Origin: Phycisphaerales bacterium
Lineage (GTDB): Bacteria > Planctomycetota > Phycisphaerae > Phycisphaerales > UBA1924
DNA length: 12,098 bases
Direction of reading: 5' to 3'
NCBI GenBank assembly: GCA_019747615.1
Contig: JAIEQQ010000416.1
Coordinates: 1 to 12,098 of the forward strand
This document shows, piece after piece, positions 1 through 7,219 of the stretch. The notes below the pieces were generated by a model. The model saw only the letters and a list, made by a program, of their open reading frames with translations, was not told the origin of the DNA and searched no databases. The translations under genes and the position numbers were made by a program. Within the stretch, counting starts at the first letter, position 1. The number at the start of each line of letters is the position of its first letter.

Positions 1-2517
1 GGGGTTGACGGTGATCGGGAAGGCCTGGCCACCGTTGGCGACGCCGTCGTACGCCCAGAGCTGGACATTGGTGCCGATGAGCGTGCCGGCGTTGAAGTAC
101 AGGAAGTTGCCGGACTTCACGAGTGTTGAGAGCGTGCTGCCGATGGCGTTGGACTTGACGGTGACGGTGCCGCTGGGCAGGCCGTCGGTGGTGAAGAGCT
201 GGACGTTGTCGCCGGTGTCGCGGGCGAGGAAGAAGAGCGAGCCGTTGAAGTCAACGAACTGGGGCGTCTGCGAGGCGAACGCGCCGGTCGCACCTGTGCG
301 GACGTCGGCGACGAGGTACATGTCGTTGATCGCCGGGTCATAGGCGACGAGTTCCGAGCCGATGCCCGGTGAGGTTGCGCGCATGAAGAGCTTGCCGCCG
401 GAGGCAAAGAGGCCCGAGGGTGAAGAACTGTTGCTTGCGCCGGGGTTGAAGTCTTCGACGAGGGTGATGGTGTTGCCATCGGTTCGGTAGAGTTCAAAGC
501 CGCTACCGCCAGCGGTGGTGAACCCGGCGCTGAAGTAGAGGAAGCTGCCGAGGGTGCCGAAGCTGGCGGGGCTCGAGCCGCCGGTGCCGGGGTTGAGGTC
601 TTGGACGATGGTGGGGGCGTTGGTGCCGTCGTAGCGGTAGAGTTCAGCGCCGGTGGTGCCGTTGGTCGCGTTGAAGTACGCGACGCCGTTCAGCACGCCG
701 ATGTTGGGGATCGAGCCCGGAGCGCCGGAGCCCGTGCCGGGGTTGATATCGGCGACGATCGACGCGGAGGTTCCGGCGGCCTTGTAGTACTCGATGCCGG
801 TGAGGCTGCCGGTGGTGCCGTTGTTGGAGGCGTAGAGCAGATCGGTGCCGAAGGCGGTGAGGCCGTAGGGGCTGCCGTTGTTCGGCGTGCTGCCGGAGCC
901 GCCGGGGTTGGAGTCCAGGACGAGAACCGTGCCGCCCTGCGTGCCGTCGGACGTCCAGAGTTCGCGGCCGTTGGCCTCGTCAGTTGCCGAGAAGTAGAGG
1001 CGGCCTCCGGCGGCGACGAACGACGTCGGTGCTGAGCCAGCGTTGACCGATTGCGTGCGGATGTCGCGGAGCAGCCCAGTGCCGGCGGCGGTGCCGTCGG
1101 TGGAGAAGAGCTCGATGCCGGTGGTGGTGCCCGATGCGGCGAAGAGGAGGTTGCTGCCGAGGGCGATGGAGTTGAGCGTGGTGGCGATGCCGCTGGCCTG
1201 GCCGAGGCGGATGTCCGCGAGGCGAGAAGTGCCCAGGGCGGTGCCGTCGGAGACGTAGAGCTCGCGACCGAAGAGACCGGAGACCGCGGAGAAGTAGAGC
1301 TTGTTATTCGCGACAAGCAGGGCGAGCGGGGCGGAGTCGACAGCGCCGGGATTGATGTCCGCAACGCGGGAGGTGCCCAGACTGGTGCCGTCGGAAACGT
1401 ACAGCTCGCGGCCGGTGATGCCGTCGGTGGCGGAGAAGTAGAGCAGGCCGTTGAACACCGCGAGGTTGCCGACGTTGTCGTTGCCCGTGAAGTTGATATC
1501 GAGGAGTCTTCCGGCTCCGATCGGGTCGCCGTTGATGTCAAAAGTCACCTTGTAGAGCTGGATGTCGGTGCCGGTCGCAGAGGCGCGGAAGTAGACATCG
1601 CTGCCGATCGCGACGAACTCCTGTGGCAGCGAGCTGCTCGTGCCGGGGCGGATGTCGTTGAGACGGCGAGTTTGAAGCGTGGTCAGGTTGACGACGGTCG
1701 GCTCGCCATCGGAGCCGCTGGTGGCACCGGAGCCATAGGCCCAGCCGTTCACGACGAGATCGATCGAGAAGCCTGAGGAGAGCGTGCCGGGGGCGATATC
1801 GGTGATGCGAACGGTGCCGGGGATCGTGCCATCGGTGGACCAGAGTTCGTTGCCGAATGCGCCGCCATCGTTGGCCAGGAAGTAGACCTTGCTGCCGCTG
1901 GCGAAGAAGCCCGAGGCGTTGGAGCCGGTGGCACCGGGGCGGAGGTCGCCCAGGAGCACGGTGCCGGCGGTCGTGCCGTCGGTGACGTAGGGCTCGGTGC
2001 CAATCGTGCCATCGCTGGCGCCAAAGGAGATGAAGCTGCCGGGCGTGCCGAAGGTACCGACGACGCCGAAGCCCGATGAGAACGTCGCGCCGGAGACACC
2101 GGGGCGGATGTCCTTGACCAGGACGGTGCCGGCTTCGGTGCCGTCGGTGATCCAGAGCTCGCGGCCGTTGATGCTGTCATCGGCGGTGAAGACGACGCGC
2201 GAGCCGAAGCTGGTGAGGTTGGCCGGGCTGCTGCCGACGCCGGCGCCGGCGTTGATGTTCTTGAGCAGGACCGTGCCGACCGCTGTGCCATCGCTGATCC
2301 AGAGCTCCAGGCCGTTGGTGCCGTCGTTGGCCGCAAAGAGCACGGAGTTGCCCAAGCGGGCGAAGTTGGCGGGCGATGAGTCCGCTGCGGTGGTCGAATA
2401 GGGGTTCACGTCGATCATGACGGGAACTTGGGCGCTGGCAAACTGGGCGAGCGAGCAGAGCGCGCCGGCCGCGAGGATCAGGGCGCTGAGGCGCGCGTTG
2501 AACAGTCGAGTCTTCAT
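1..2517 (-). CDS. Secreted ELWxxDGT-repeat protein (C-terminus beyond window)
   Basis: The frame is open from the ATG at 2515-2517 to the left edge, giving at least 839 residues. A GGAG lies 8 nt before the ATG. Residues 1-30 form a signal peptide (MKTRLFN, a hydrophobic stretch, then ASAQ), so export is likely. The rest is a tandem repeat built around E-L-W/Y-x-x-D-G-T-x-x-G-T, followed by a DIxPG turn and an LYFxA strand. Motif copies begin near residues 71, 120, 175, 224, 272, 320, 371, 419, 469, 519, 576, 625, 675, 722, 773 and 819. The copies near 272, 320, 576 and 722 are degenerate. The period is close to 50 residues. This matches the ELWxxDGT repeat family common in planctomycetes, whose biochemical role is unknown to me. 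A beta-propeller-like surface or extracellular protein is an inference. Any C-terminal sorting domain is outside the window. Confidence 0.9.
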   Translation of the reverse strand, partial: MKTRLFNARLSALILAAGALCSLAQFASAQVPVMIDVNPYSTTAADSSPANFARLGNSVLFAANDGTNGLELWISDGTAVGTVLLKNINAGAGVGSSPANLTSFGSRVVFTADDSINGRELWITDGTEAGTVLVKDIRPGVSGATFSSGFGVVGTFGTPGSFISFGASDGTIGTEPYVTDGTTAGTVLLGDLRPGATGSNASGFFASGSKVYFLANDGGAFGNELWSTDGTIPGTVRITDIAPGTLSSGFSIDLVVNGWAYGSGATSGSDGEPTVVNLTTLQTRRLNDIRPGTSSSLPQEFVAIGSDVYFRASATGTDIQLYKVTFDINGDPIGAGRLLDINFTGNDNVGNLAVFNGLLYFSATDGITGRELYVSDGTSLGTSRVADINPGAVDSAPLALLVANNKLYFSAVSGLFGRELYVSDGTALGTSRLADIRLGQASGIATTLNSIALGSNLLFAASGTTTGIELFSTDGTAAGTGLLRDIRTQSVNAGSAPTSFVAAGGRLYFSATDEANGRELWTSDGTQGGTVLVLDSNPGGSGSTPNNGSPYGLTAFGTDLLYASNNGTTGSLTGIEYYKAAGTSASIVADINPGTGSGAPGSIPNIGVLNGVAYFNATNGTTGAELYRYDGTNAPTIVQDLNPGTGGSSPASFGTLGSFLYFSAGFTTAGGSGFELYRTDGNTITLVEDFNPGASNSSSPSGLFASGGKLFMRATSPGIGSELVAYDPAINDMYLVADVRTGATGAFASQTPQFVDFNGSLFFLARDTGDNVQLFTTDGLPSGTVTVKSNAIGSTLSTLVKSGNFLYFNAGTLIGTNVQLWAYDGVANGGQAFPITVNP

Positions 2518-2950
2518 GAGGTGGGCTCCGGGTGTGGTGAGAGGCGACGGCCTGCGCGTGCAACGGTCGCGACGCGGAGGGGGTGAGATCGGATGAGCGA
2601 TAGACGCACTCGAAGATATCGCGGTTTCTGAGAATTGCACTCAGAGAAGATGATTCCTGAACAAAATGACCCCTCCGGGTCTCGGAGATTGCCCCCGAAG
2701 CGCGAGCATTGGGTGAACCCCCGCATCGTGCGAGGGTTTCTCGTGTAGGGATCGCCAGCGCCCGGGCTGGGTGGGTCGCTTCGAGACCACCGGGCGCAGC
2801 GCCGAGCAACCATGAAGACTGCGCAAAGTCGCGTGAAATGGTGGAACCGTCCGTGTGCGCCGCGATGGTCTCGGCGGCTTCACTTCGGCGATGTCGGCGG
2901 CTCAGGCTGGCATCGGGACGCTGACTGCGTGAGTTCGTTGATGGCGTGAG
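2518..2950. other. Spacer with short hairpins, upstream of the repeat-protein gene
   Basis: No convincing gene is seen; the open frames here lack a good ribosome-binding site or a recognisable product. The spacer should hold the promoter of the minus-strand repeat-protein gene, but I could not find a -35/-10 pair with good spacing. Two perfect or near-perfect stems are visible. One is at 2627-2645 (TCTGAG, 7-nt loop, CTCAGA). The other is at 2716-2738 (AACCC and CGCA arms around a TCG loop, with one mismatch). A looser GC-rich stem spans about 2760-2795. None is followed by a T-run, so none is called as a terminator. The 2627-2645 stem lies 110 bp before the start codon and could be an operator or a leader structure. 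Confidence 0.4.
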
Positions 2951-3325
2951 TTAGTTGGTCGCGTGATCGAGATCACGCAAAATCTCCGGCAGACGAGCGC
3001 TGAAGGCGCCGCGGGTGAGGACGCTCTCGGCGCCAGCCGCGGCGGCTTCGCGGAGTGCGCCGACTTCGACGTGCGGGCCGAAGGCGACGACGCGGATCGC
3101 GCTTTCGGGCCTCGCGCCCGCGGCCGCGGCGCGTACGCGGGCGAGCAGTTCCATGGCGACCGGACCGGCTTCGAGATCGAGGATCAGGGCCTTGACGGGC
3201 GAGTCGGCCAGGCGGGCGCTGAGCATCTCCAGATTTCGAGCCGGACGGCAGGGAATCCCGAGCGAATCGGCGGTGGATTTGACTTTGGTCGCCCACAGCA
3301 AATCGGAGCAGCAGTAGAGTATCAT
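2951..3325 (-). CDS. Degenerate CheY-like receiver-domain protein
   Basis: A 124-residue protein starts at the ATG at 3325, which has GAGGGG 5 nt upstream. A longer frame opens at a GTG at 3478, but it has no comparable site and would overlap the promoter region of the divergent gene. The layout is that of a stand-alone receiver domain: an N-terminal strand ending near D8, a strand ALILDL with D50 at the phospho-acceptor position, and a final AGAESVLTRGAF segment. The usual features are eroded. The acidic pair is reduced to one Asp, the Thr/Ser strand reads VVAFGPHV, and the conserved Lys is Arg (R105). I recall a GPHV plus TRGxF signature from uncharacterised receiver-like proteins, but only from memory. 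It may bind partners without normal phosphorylation. It is divergent from the glutamate dehydrogenase gene. Confidence 0.75.
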   Translation of the reverse strand: MILYCCSDLLWATKVKSTADSLGIPCRPARNLEMLSARLADSPVKALILDLEAGPVAMELLARVRAAAAGARPESAIRVVAFGPHVEVGALREAAAAGAESVLTRGAFSARLPEILRDLDHATN

Positions 3326-3502
3326 CGTGTCCCCTCGGGGTGCCCGGATCCGTGCGTTTGGCGTGGTGGGAAACGCTCCCAGCACATTGCAAGCGTTCGA
3401 CGGTATGCTGGCGATCCCGAGGGCTGGCCTCGCGACCGAACGTTCACTTGTGGCAACTGCCGGATCTCTGCGCGACACTTCACTTTTACAGGACCCGTGA
3501 CG
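3326..3502. promoter_or_regulatory. Divergent promoter region between receiver and gdh genes
   Basis: These 177 bp separate two divergent start codons and must hold both promoters if each gene has its own. Two small palindromes are visible: TGGGA-AACGC-TCCCA at 3367-3381 and a perfect GAACGTTC at 3438-3445. Either could be a regulator half-site pair, but short palindromes are frequent in GC-rich DNA. The gdh start at 3503 has AGGA 9 nt upstream. No sigma-70 hexamer pair with 16-18 bp spacing was found. Confidence 0.35.
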
Positions 3503-4864
3503 ATGAGCACCCTCACCAAAGGCAAGAACGCCAAGGCGTCAAACTCGAACGGCAAGGCTCTGACGACGCCGCGCACGGACCCGATCGTGGGTGAGGTTGG
3601 CTTGCCGGAGGATCCGAACAACCTGTACACCGAGACGGTGTCGACGATGCTGCGGGCAGCGGAGATCATGAACCTGCCGCGGTATCTGCGGCTGATCCTG
3701 GCGCAGCCGAAGAACGAGATCATGGTGCACTTCCCGGTGCAGATGGACGACGGCGAGTTCAAGCTGTTCAAGGGCTATCGCGTGCAGCACAACAACGCGC
3801 TGGGCCCGTACAAGGGCGGCCTGCGCTTCCACCACGACGTGCATTTGGACGACGTCAAGAGCCTCGCGTTCCTGATGACCATGAAGTGCTCCCTGGTCGG
3901 CGTGCCGTACGGCGGCGGCAAGGGCGGGATTAAGGTCAATCCGCGTGATCACTCCAGCGCGGAGATGGAGCGGATCGTGCGGCGGTTCACCGCTGCGATC
4001 GCGCACAACATCGGGCCGGATTACGACATCCCCGCGCCGGACGTTGGCTCCAACAGCCAGCACATGGCCTGGATCGCCGACACGTTCAGCTTCCTCAGCG
4101 AGATCGGCGGGGACAACCCCGCGGCGGTGATCACCGGCAAGCCCGTGTCATACGGCGGGTCGCTGGGACGCGAGAAGGCGACGGGCCAGGGCGTGGTTGA
4201 CACGCTGGTCGAGATGCTGCCGGAGCTGAAGCTCAAGCCCGAGAAGTGCAACTTCAGCGTGCTCGGGTTCGGGAATGTGGGGAGCTGGAGCGCCAAGATC
4301 TTCCAGAGCAAGGGCGCGAAGCTGACGGCGGCGGCGGACCACACCGGCTTCATCATCAACGAGAAGGGCATCGATGCTGATGACCTTGCCGAGTTCGTAA
4401 AGGCCAAGGGCGGCGTCGGTGGCTATCCGAAGGCCACCAAGTGCAGCAAGGACGACTTCTACAAGCACAAGGTCGATGTGTTCATCCCCGCGGCGCTGGA
4501 GCAAATGATCCAGGAGCCCGAGGCCAAGATGATCACCTGCAAGGTCATGGCCGAGGGTGCAAACGCCCCGACGACGCCGGCTGGCGAGCGCATCCTGATC
4601 GACAAGGGCATCGAGGTCTTGCCGGCGATCCTCTGCAACGCCGGTGGGGTCACGGTGTCGTACTTCGAGTGGGTGCAGAACAAGACGTTCCAGGCGTGGG
4701 ATCTGGAGAAGGTGGACAAGGCCCTGAACAAGCACATGGTGCAAGCCGCGACCAAGACCCGCGCCGCCCGCGGCAAGTACAAGTGCGACCTGCGCACCGC
4801 GGCGTACATCGCGGCGCTGCAGCGGCTGACCGAGGCGTACGAGGTTCGCGGCATCTTCCCGTAA
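3503..4864 (+). CDS. gdhA: Glutamate dehydrogenase (Glu/Leu/Phe/Val dehydrogenase family)
   Basis: A 453-residue cytoplasmic enzyme that interconverts glutamate and 2-oxoglutarate plus ammonia using NAD(P). The length fits the small hexameric GDH class. The substrate-binding and catalytic residues are present: K104 in GPYKGGLRF, K128 in MTMKCSL, K140 in YGGGKGG and D180 in PAPDVGS. Their spacing (24, 12 and 40) equals that of K89, K113, K125 and D165 of the Clostridium symbiosum enzyme. The Rossmann motif VLGFGNVGS is at 253-261. AEGANAPTT (350-358) and NAGGVTVSYFEW (379-390) close the active site. The ATG at 3503 is preferred, although the frame stays open to 2963, because it has AGGA upstream and family homology starts shortly after it. 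The first 25 residues are a polar tail. Cofactor preference (NAD or NADP) cannot be settled here. The gene is monocistronic and ends at a terminator. Confidence 0.96.
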   Translation: MSTLTKGKNAKASNSNGKALTTPRTDPIVGEVGLPEDPNNLYTETVSTMLRAAEIMNLPRYLRLILAQPKNEIMVHFPVQMDDGEFKLFKGYRVQHNNALGPYKGGLRFHHDVHLDDVKSLAFLMTMKCSLVGVPYGGGKGGIKVNPRDHSSAEMERIVRRFTAAIAHNIGPDYDIPAPDVGSNSQHMAWIADTFSFLSEIGGDNPAAVITGKPVSYGGSLGREKATGQGVVDTLVEMLPELKLKPEKCNFSVLGFGNVGSWSAKIFQSKGAKLTAAADHTGFIINEKGIDADDLAEFVKAKGGVGGYPKATKCSKDDFYKHKVDVFIPAALEQMIQEPEAKMITCKVMAEGANAPTTPAGERILIDKGIEVLPAILCNAGGVTVSYFEWVQNKTFQAWDLEKVDKALNKHMVQAATKTRAARGKYKCDLRTAAYIAALQRLTEAYEVRGIFP

Positions 4865-4902
4865 TCGGCGAGGCGTCGTTCGATCGAAGCGTGATACGAC
4901 AG

Positions 4903-4930
4903 AGAGCCCCGCGCGTGCGGGGCTCTTTTC
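4903..4930 (+). terminator. Intrinsic terminator of gdh
   Basis: A perfect 10-bp GC-rich stem (AGAGCCCCGC at 4903-4912, loop GCGT, GCGGGGCTCT at 4917-4926) runs straight into TTTTC. It lies 38 bp after the gdh stop codon. The left arm also begins with an A-rich patch, but no A-run is long enough to call it strongly bidirectional. Confidence 0.9.
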
Positions 4931-4993
4931 ATTTGCGCTGAGTGACATACGCAACGCCGTGAGCCTCGCCCCCTCCGGCTCGCGGACTCGCCA

Positions 4994-5019
4994 CCTCCCC
5001 CGATAGGAATCGGGGGAGG
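4994..5019. repeat. Perfect 11-bp GC-rich palindrome in convergent spacer
   Basis: CCTCCCCCGAT at 4994-5004 and its exact reverse complement at 5009-5019 enclose the loop AGGA. The palindrome lies between two convergent genes, 7 bp from the anti-sigma stop. There is no T-run on either side, so it is not a classical terminator, although it could act as a transcript-end stabiliser. Together with the preceding C-rich segment at about 4968-4993 (CCCCCTCCGG, then CTCGCCACC) it resembles short palindromic units that recur between genes in planctomycete genomes. That comparison is from memory. Confidence 0.6.
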
Positions 5020-5026
5020 GTGAACT

Positions 5027-5800
5027 TCATGGCGTGCCGGGCATGCTCGCCGCGGCCTCGAGTCGCGGCAGGATGACCGCTTCGTTCAGGCGCGAAATCT
5101 CGACCATCTCGATGCTCCCGATTCGACGGCGGAAGCGATAAATGCCGTCGCTTGCGCCCTCGGGCGGGAGCGATTCGGCATTGGCGAAGGCGTCCATGAG
5201 TACCACCACGGGCTCGGTGCCGGAGTGGGCCAGGAGCACCGCGGTGTATGACGTGAACACCGGGGCGTAGCTCCAGCCGGCGAGCGTGACGCCTTGCGGA
5301 AGGTCGCCGGGCTTGAGCGGCTCGCCGAGCTTCTGCTCGGTCCACTCGGCGAACTGCTGCGGGGTCGTGCACACGATCTCCGGGCGCATGCCTGCGGCCA
5401 CTTGTCGGGCGAACTCGAGATTCGCTCGCTGCAGCGGGCTCTTGCTGGCGTCGACTACGCGCGAGCGCGGCTCGGTGGTGTTGTTCGATGGAAGGACGTT
5501 GATCGCCACGGCGGCGACGAGCGCGACGACGGCGGCCACGGCGAGCCAGGCCCGACGGCGCGAGGTGCGCGAGGTGTTGTAGGTTGAGAGCGCGAGCGGC
5601 GCGCCTGCACCGCCGCCGGCGAACGCGGCGCGGAGCTCGCCGACCAGAGCGCGATGGGCGGCGATCTGGGCGTGCGCGTCCGGATCGCCGTCGATTGAGC
5701 GCAGGAACGCCGCAGCTTCGGACTCGCTCATGAGTCCGTCGACATAACGATCCAGTGCGTGGCCATCGTCAGGCGGCGCGTGTTTGCCTTGGTCGGTCAT
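5027..5800 (-). CDS. Probable membrane-anchored anti-sigma factor
   Basis: A 257-residue protein with GGAGG 9 nt before the ATG at 5800. Its first 4 bases (ATGA) overlap the stop of the ECF sigma gene, which indicates translational coupling and a sigma/anti-sigma pair. Residues 1-60 form a charged cytoplasmic helical region (HALDRYVDGLMSESEAAAFL) that looks like the start of an anti-sigma domain. It lacks the HxxxCxxC zinc motif of ZAS-type anti-sigma factors; the only Cys is C144. One membrane helix lies at about 84-103, after RRR, giving an inside-to-outside orientation. The external part (104-257) has no domain I recognise and may sense an envelope signal. The role is inferred mainly from position, topology and the acidic N-terminal helix. 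Confidence 0.82.
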   Translation of the reverse strand: MTDQGKHAPPDDGHALDRYVDGLMSESEAAAFLRSIDGDPDAHAQIAAHRALVGELRAAFAGGGAGAPLALSTYNTSRTSRRRAWLAVAAVVALVAAVAINVLPSNNTTEPRSRVVDASKSPLQRANLEFARQVAAGMRPEIVCTTPQQFAEWTEQKLGEPLKPGDLPQGVTLAGWSYAPVFTSYTAVLLAHSGTEPVVVLMDAFANAESLPPEGASDGIYRFRRRIGSIEMVEISRLNEAVILPRLEAAASMPGTP

Positions 5801-6396
5801 GTGTTGTGCCCTCCGAGTGAGTTCTTGTCCGCATGGCTTGCGACGGCCCGCAGCGATCGCGTGGCGCGATGCACGTGGCTCATGGCGGTGCCTTCGGGGA
5901 TCTGCAGGATCGCGCTGATTTTGGCGTAAGGCATCTCGCCGACGATGCGCAGGAGCACGCAGAGTCGCGCGGTCTCATCAAGACTCTCAAGCTCGCGGCG
6001 GACGTTTGGCGAGAGCTCTTGGGCCGCGGGCGCGCCGTGAGCGGTCCGGACGAGATTGAGCGACTGGAGATCGGGCTCGCCGCTGCCGCGATGGCGGTCG
6101 CGTCGGCGGAGCATGTTGAGGGCGGTCAGTCGCGTGATCTGTGCCATCCACGCCTCGAAGTTGGTGCCGGGTGCGAACTCGCCGAACTTGGCGACGCCGA
6201 CGAGCGACGCCTCTTGAACGACATCATCGGCGTCCGCGGCTTGGCCCATGACTCCGGCGGCAACGAGCCAGAGTTTCTGGCGCGCTGACTCGAACCTTTG
6301 CCAGAACTCGCGCGCCTGAATGGCAACGGGACCGGCGGTGCGTGCGTGCGCACCGTCGGTCGCCGCTGCCGCAGACGCCGAGGAAGACTCATTCAT
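5797..6396 (-). CDS. ECF RNA polymerase sigma factor, sigma-70 family
   Basis: A 199-residue ECF-type sigma factor, resembling the Rhodopirellula/Verrucomicrobium family of planctomycete sigma-70 proteins. Region 2 spans about 30-100 with the DADDVVQEASLVGVAKFGEF helix pair, then PGTNFEAWMAQITRLTALN and RRRDRHRG. Region 4 spans about 132-185, with LDETARLCVLLRIVGEMPYA followed by a helix-turn-helix IPEGTAMSHVHRATRSLRA. Regions 1.1 and 3 are absent, as expected for ECF factors. The ATG at 6396 is chosen because the longer frame above it gives a low-complexity Arg-rich translation antisense to the neighbouring gene. The Shine-Dalgarno site before 6396 is weak. It starts 56 bp after the stop of the exosortase-substrate-like gene on the same strand and overlaps the anti-sigma gene by ATGA. 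Confidence 0.93.
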   Translation of the reverse strand: MNESSSASAAAATDGAHARTAGPVAIQAREFWQRFESARQKLWLVAAGVMGQAADADDVVQEASLVGVAKFGEFAPGTNFEAWMAQITRLTALNMLRRRDRHRGSGEPDLQSLNLVRTAHGAPAAQELSPNVRRELESLDETARLCVLLRIVGEMPYAKISAILQIPEGTAMSHVHRATRSLRAVASHADKNSLGGHNT

Positions 6397-6401
6397 GCCA
6401 G

Positions 6402-6416
6402 ACCGTTCGAAACGGT
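6402..6416. promoter_or_regulatory. Inverted repeat just upstream of the sigma start codon
   Basis: ACCGTT, a CGA spacer and AACGGT form a perfect 6-bp inverted repeat ending 6 bp from the sigma-factor start codon, in the 56-bp gap after the preceding gene. It overlaps the place where a ribosome-binding site would be. It could be an operator or an mRNA stem that limits sigma translation. A second small stem, TCAG-TTG-CTGA, follows at 6422-6432. Functional meaning is unproven. Confidence 0.35.
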
Positions 6417-6452
6417 TTCGATCAGTTGCTGATGGAACAGACTCGTGCCAGC

Positions 6453-7001
6453 TTAGCGACGACGACGACCGGCCAGCAACATGCCCGCGGCGAGCACGCC
6501 GGCGGCACCCGGCGTCGGGATGACGGAGGCGACGAAGCGGAAGCCGGGGTCTCCGAAGGCGGCGGCTTCGTAGAAGAACGAGGTGGTGACGGGCGTGGTG
6601 GTAAACACGGGCGAGTTGCCGCTGATCGCGGTCGGGGTCATCGAGCTGACGAAGCTGAAGCCGCCGAGCGATCCGCCGGCGTTGATGTCGACGCTCGTGT
6701 TCTGGGCGGTCCATCGGACGGACCAGGCTGAGCCGCTGCCGATGGCGGCGGGCGTCCAGCCTGCGGCGCTCTGGATCGAGGTCGGCTGGCTGGTGAGGTA
6801 GTTCTGACCGGGAATCCACGCGAACCAGAGCGTGCCAATCGGCGTGGTGCCGGTGTTGCTGATGCTCACGTCATACCGCCAGGTCGTGGCGGTAAGCTGG
6901 GTCGGGTTGACAGTCGCGCTGCCCTGGAGCGCGGCGTTTGCCACGCCGGCGGTCAAGAAAAGCGACATCGTTGCAAGTCCACATTTCACGGCTGTTTTCA
7001 T
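6453..7001 (-). CDS. Exported protein with PEP-CTERM-like C-terminal sorting signal
   Basis: A 182-residue protein starting at the ATG at 7001, with AGGGAG about 5 nt upstream. A signal peptide occupies residues 1-23 (MKTAVKCGLATMSL, ending ANA). The mature part is Ser/Thr/Gly-rich with an alternating strand pattern. It has no Cys and no domain I recognise, and it may be a small beta-sandwich. Residues 161-182 form a tripartite tail: IPTPGAAG, a short hydrophobic segment and a terminal GRRRR. This is the form of the PEP-CTERM exosortase recognition signal as seen in Phycisphaerae, where the motif is often P-x-P-G rather than PEP. It should be processed by an exosortase and delivered to the cell surface or extracellular matrix. 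The sigma and anti-sigma genes follow on the same strand, 56 bp downstream. Confidence 0.83.
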   Translation of the reverse strand: MKTAVKCGLATMSLFLTAGVANAALQGSATVNPTQLTATTWRYDVSISNTGTTPIGTLWFAWIPGQNYLTSQPTSIQSAAGWTPAAIGSGSAWSVRWTAQNTSVDINAGGSLGGFSFVSSMTPTAISGNSPVFTTTPVTTSFFYEAAAFGDPGFRFVASVIPTPGAAGVLAAGMLLAGRRRR

Positions 7002-7219
7002 AGATCTCCCTTTCAATCCCTCTGGTTTGCCGCCACGACGCGGGCATTCCAGATGCCGGAAAGGAGGATTCCATTGCAAAGAAGAGGGGGAAGTGAAGAT
7101 TTTTTGGGTGCCAACGCCTTACCGAACGGATGTCGATACAACGGCCTCCACGAAGGTCTGGACGTGATTCGTCGGGTGATCTCAGAGCTGCTGCGGAGTG
7201 CACGTCATCGAGACAGCGT

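Noticed and set aside
690..1541. Long antisense-like minus-strand frame inside the repeat-protein gene, giving an Ala/Ser/Pro-rich product
   Set aside because: It is an out-of-frame shadow of the repeat array. Its composition is low-complexity and it has no independent start signal. The same applies to the plus-strand frames at 1051-1776 and 1997-2401.
2514..2813. Small protein in the spacer before the repeat-protein gene
   Set aside because: It has Arg/Ser/Pro-rich composition, passes through hairpins, overlaps the start of the downstream gene and has no clear ribosome-binding site.
2963..3502. In-frame upstream extension of glutamate dehydrogenase by 180 codons
   Set aside because: It is antisense to the receiver gene, unlike any GDH N-terminus, and the ATG at 3503 has a ribosome-binding site. 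The open frame is explained by high GC content.
4148..4954. 268-codon frame antisense to glutamate dehydrogenase
   Set aside because: It is fully antisense to a well-conserved enzyme and crosses its terminator.
6397..6819. Upstream extension of the sigma-factor gene
   Set aside because: It lies over the exosortase-substrate-like gene in another frame and is Arg-rich. Family homology begins after the ATG at 6396.
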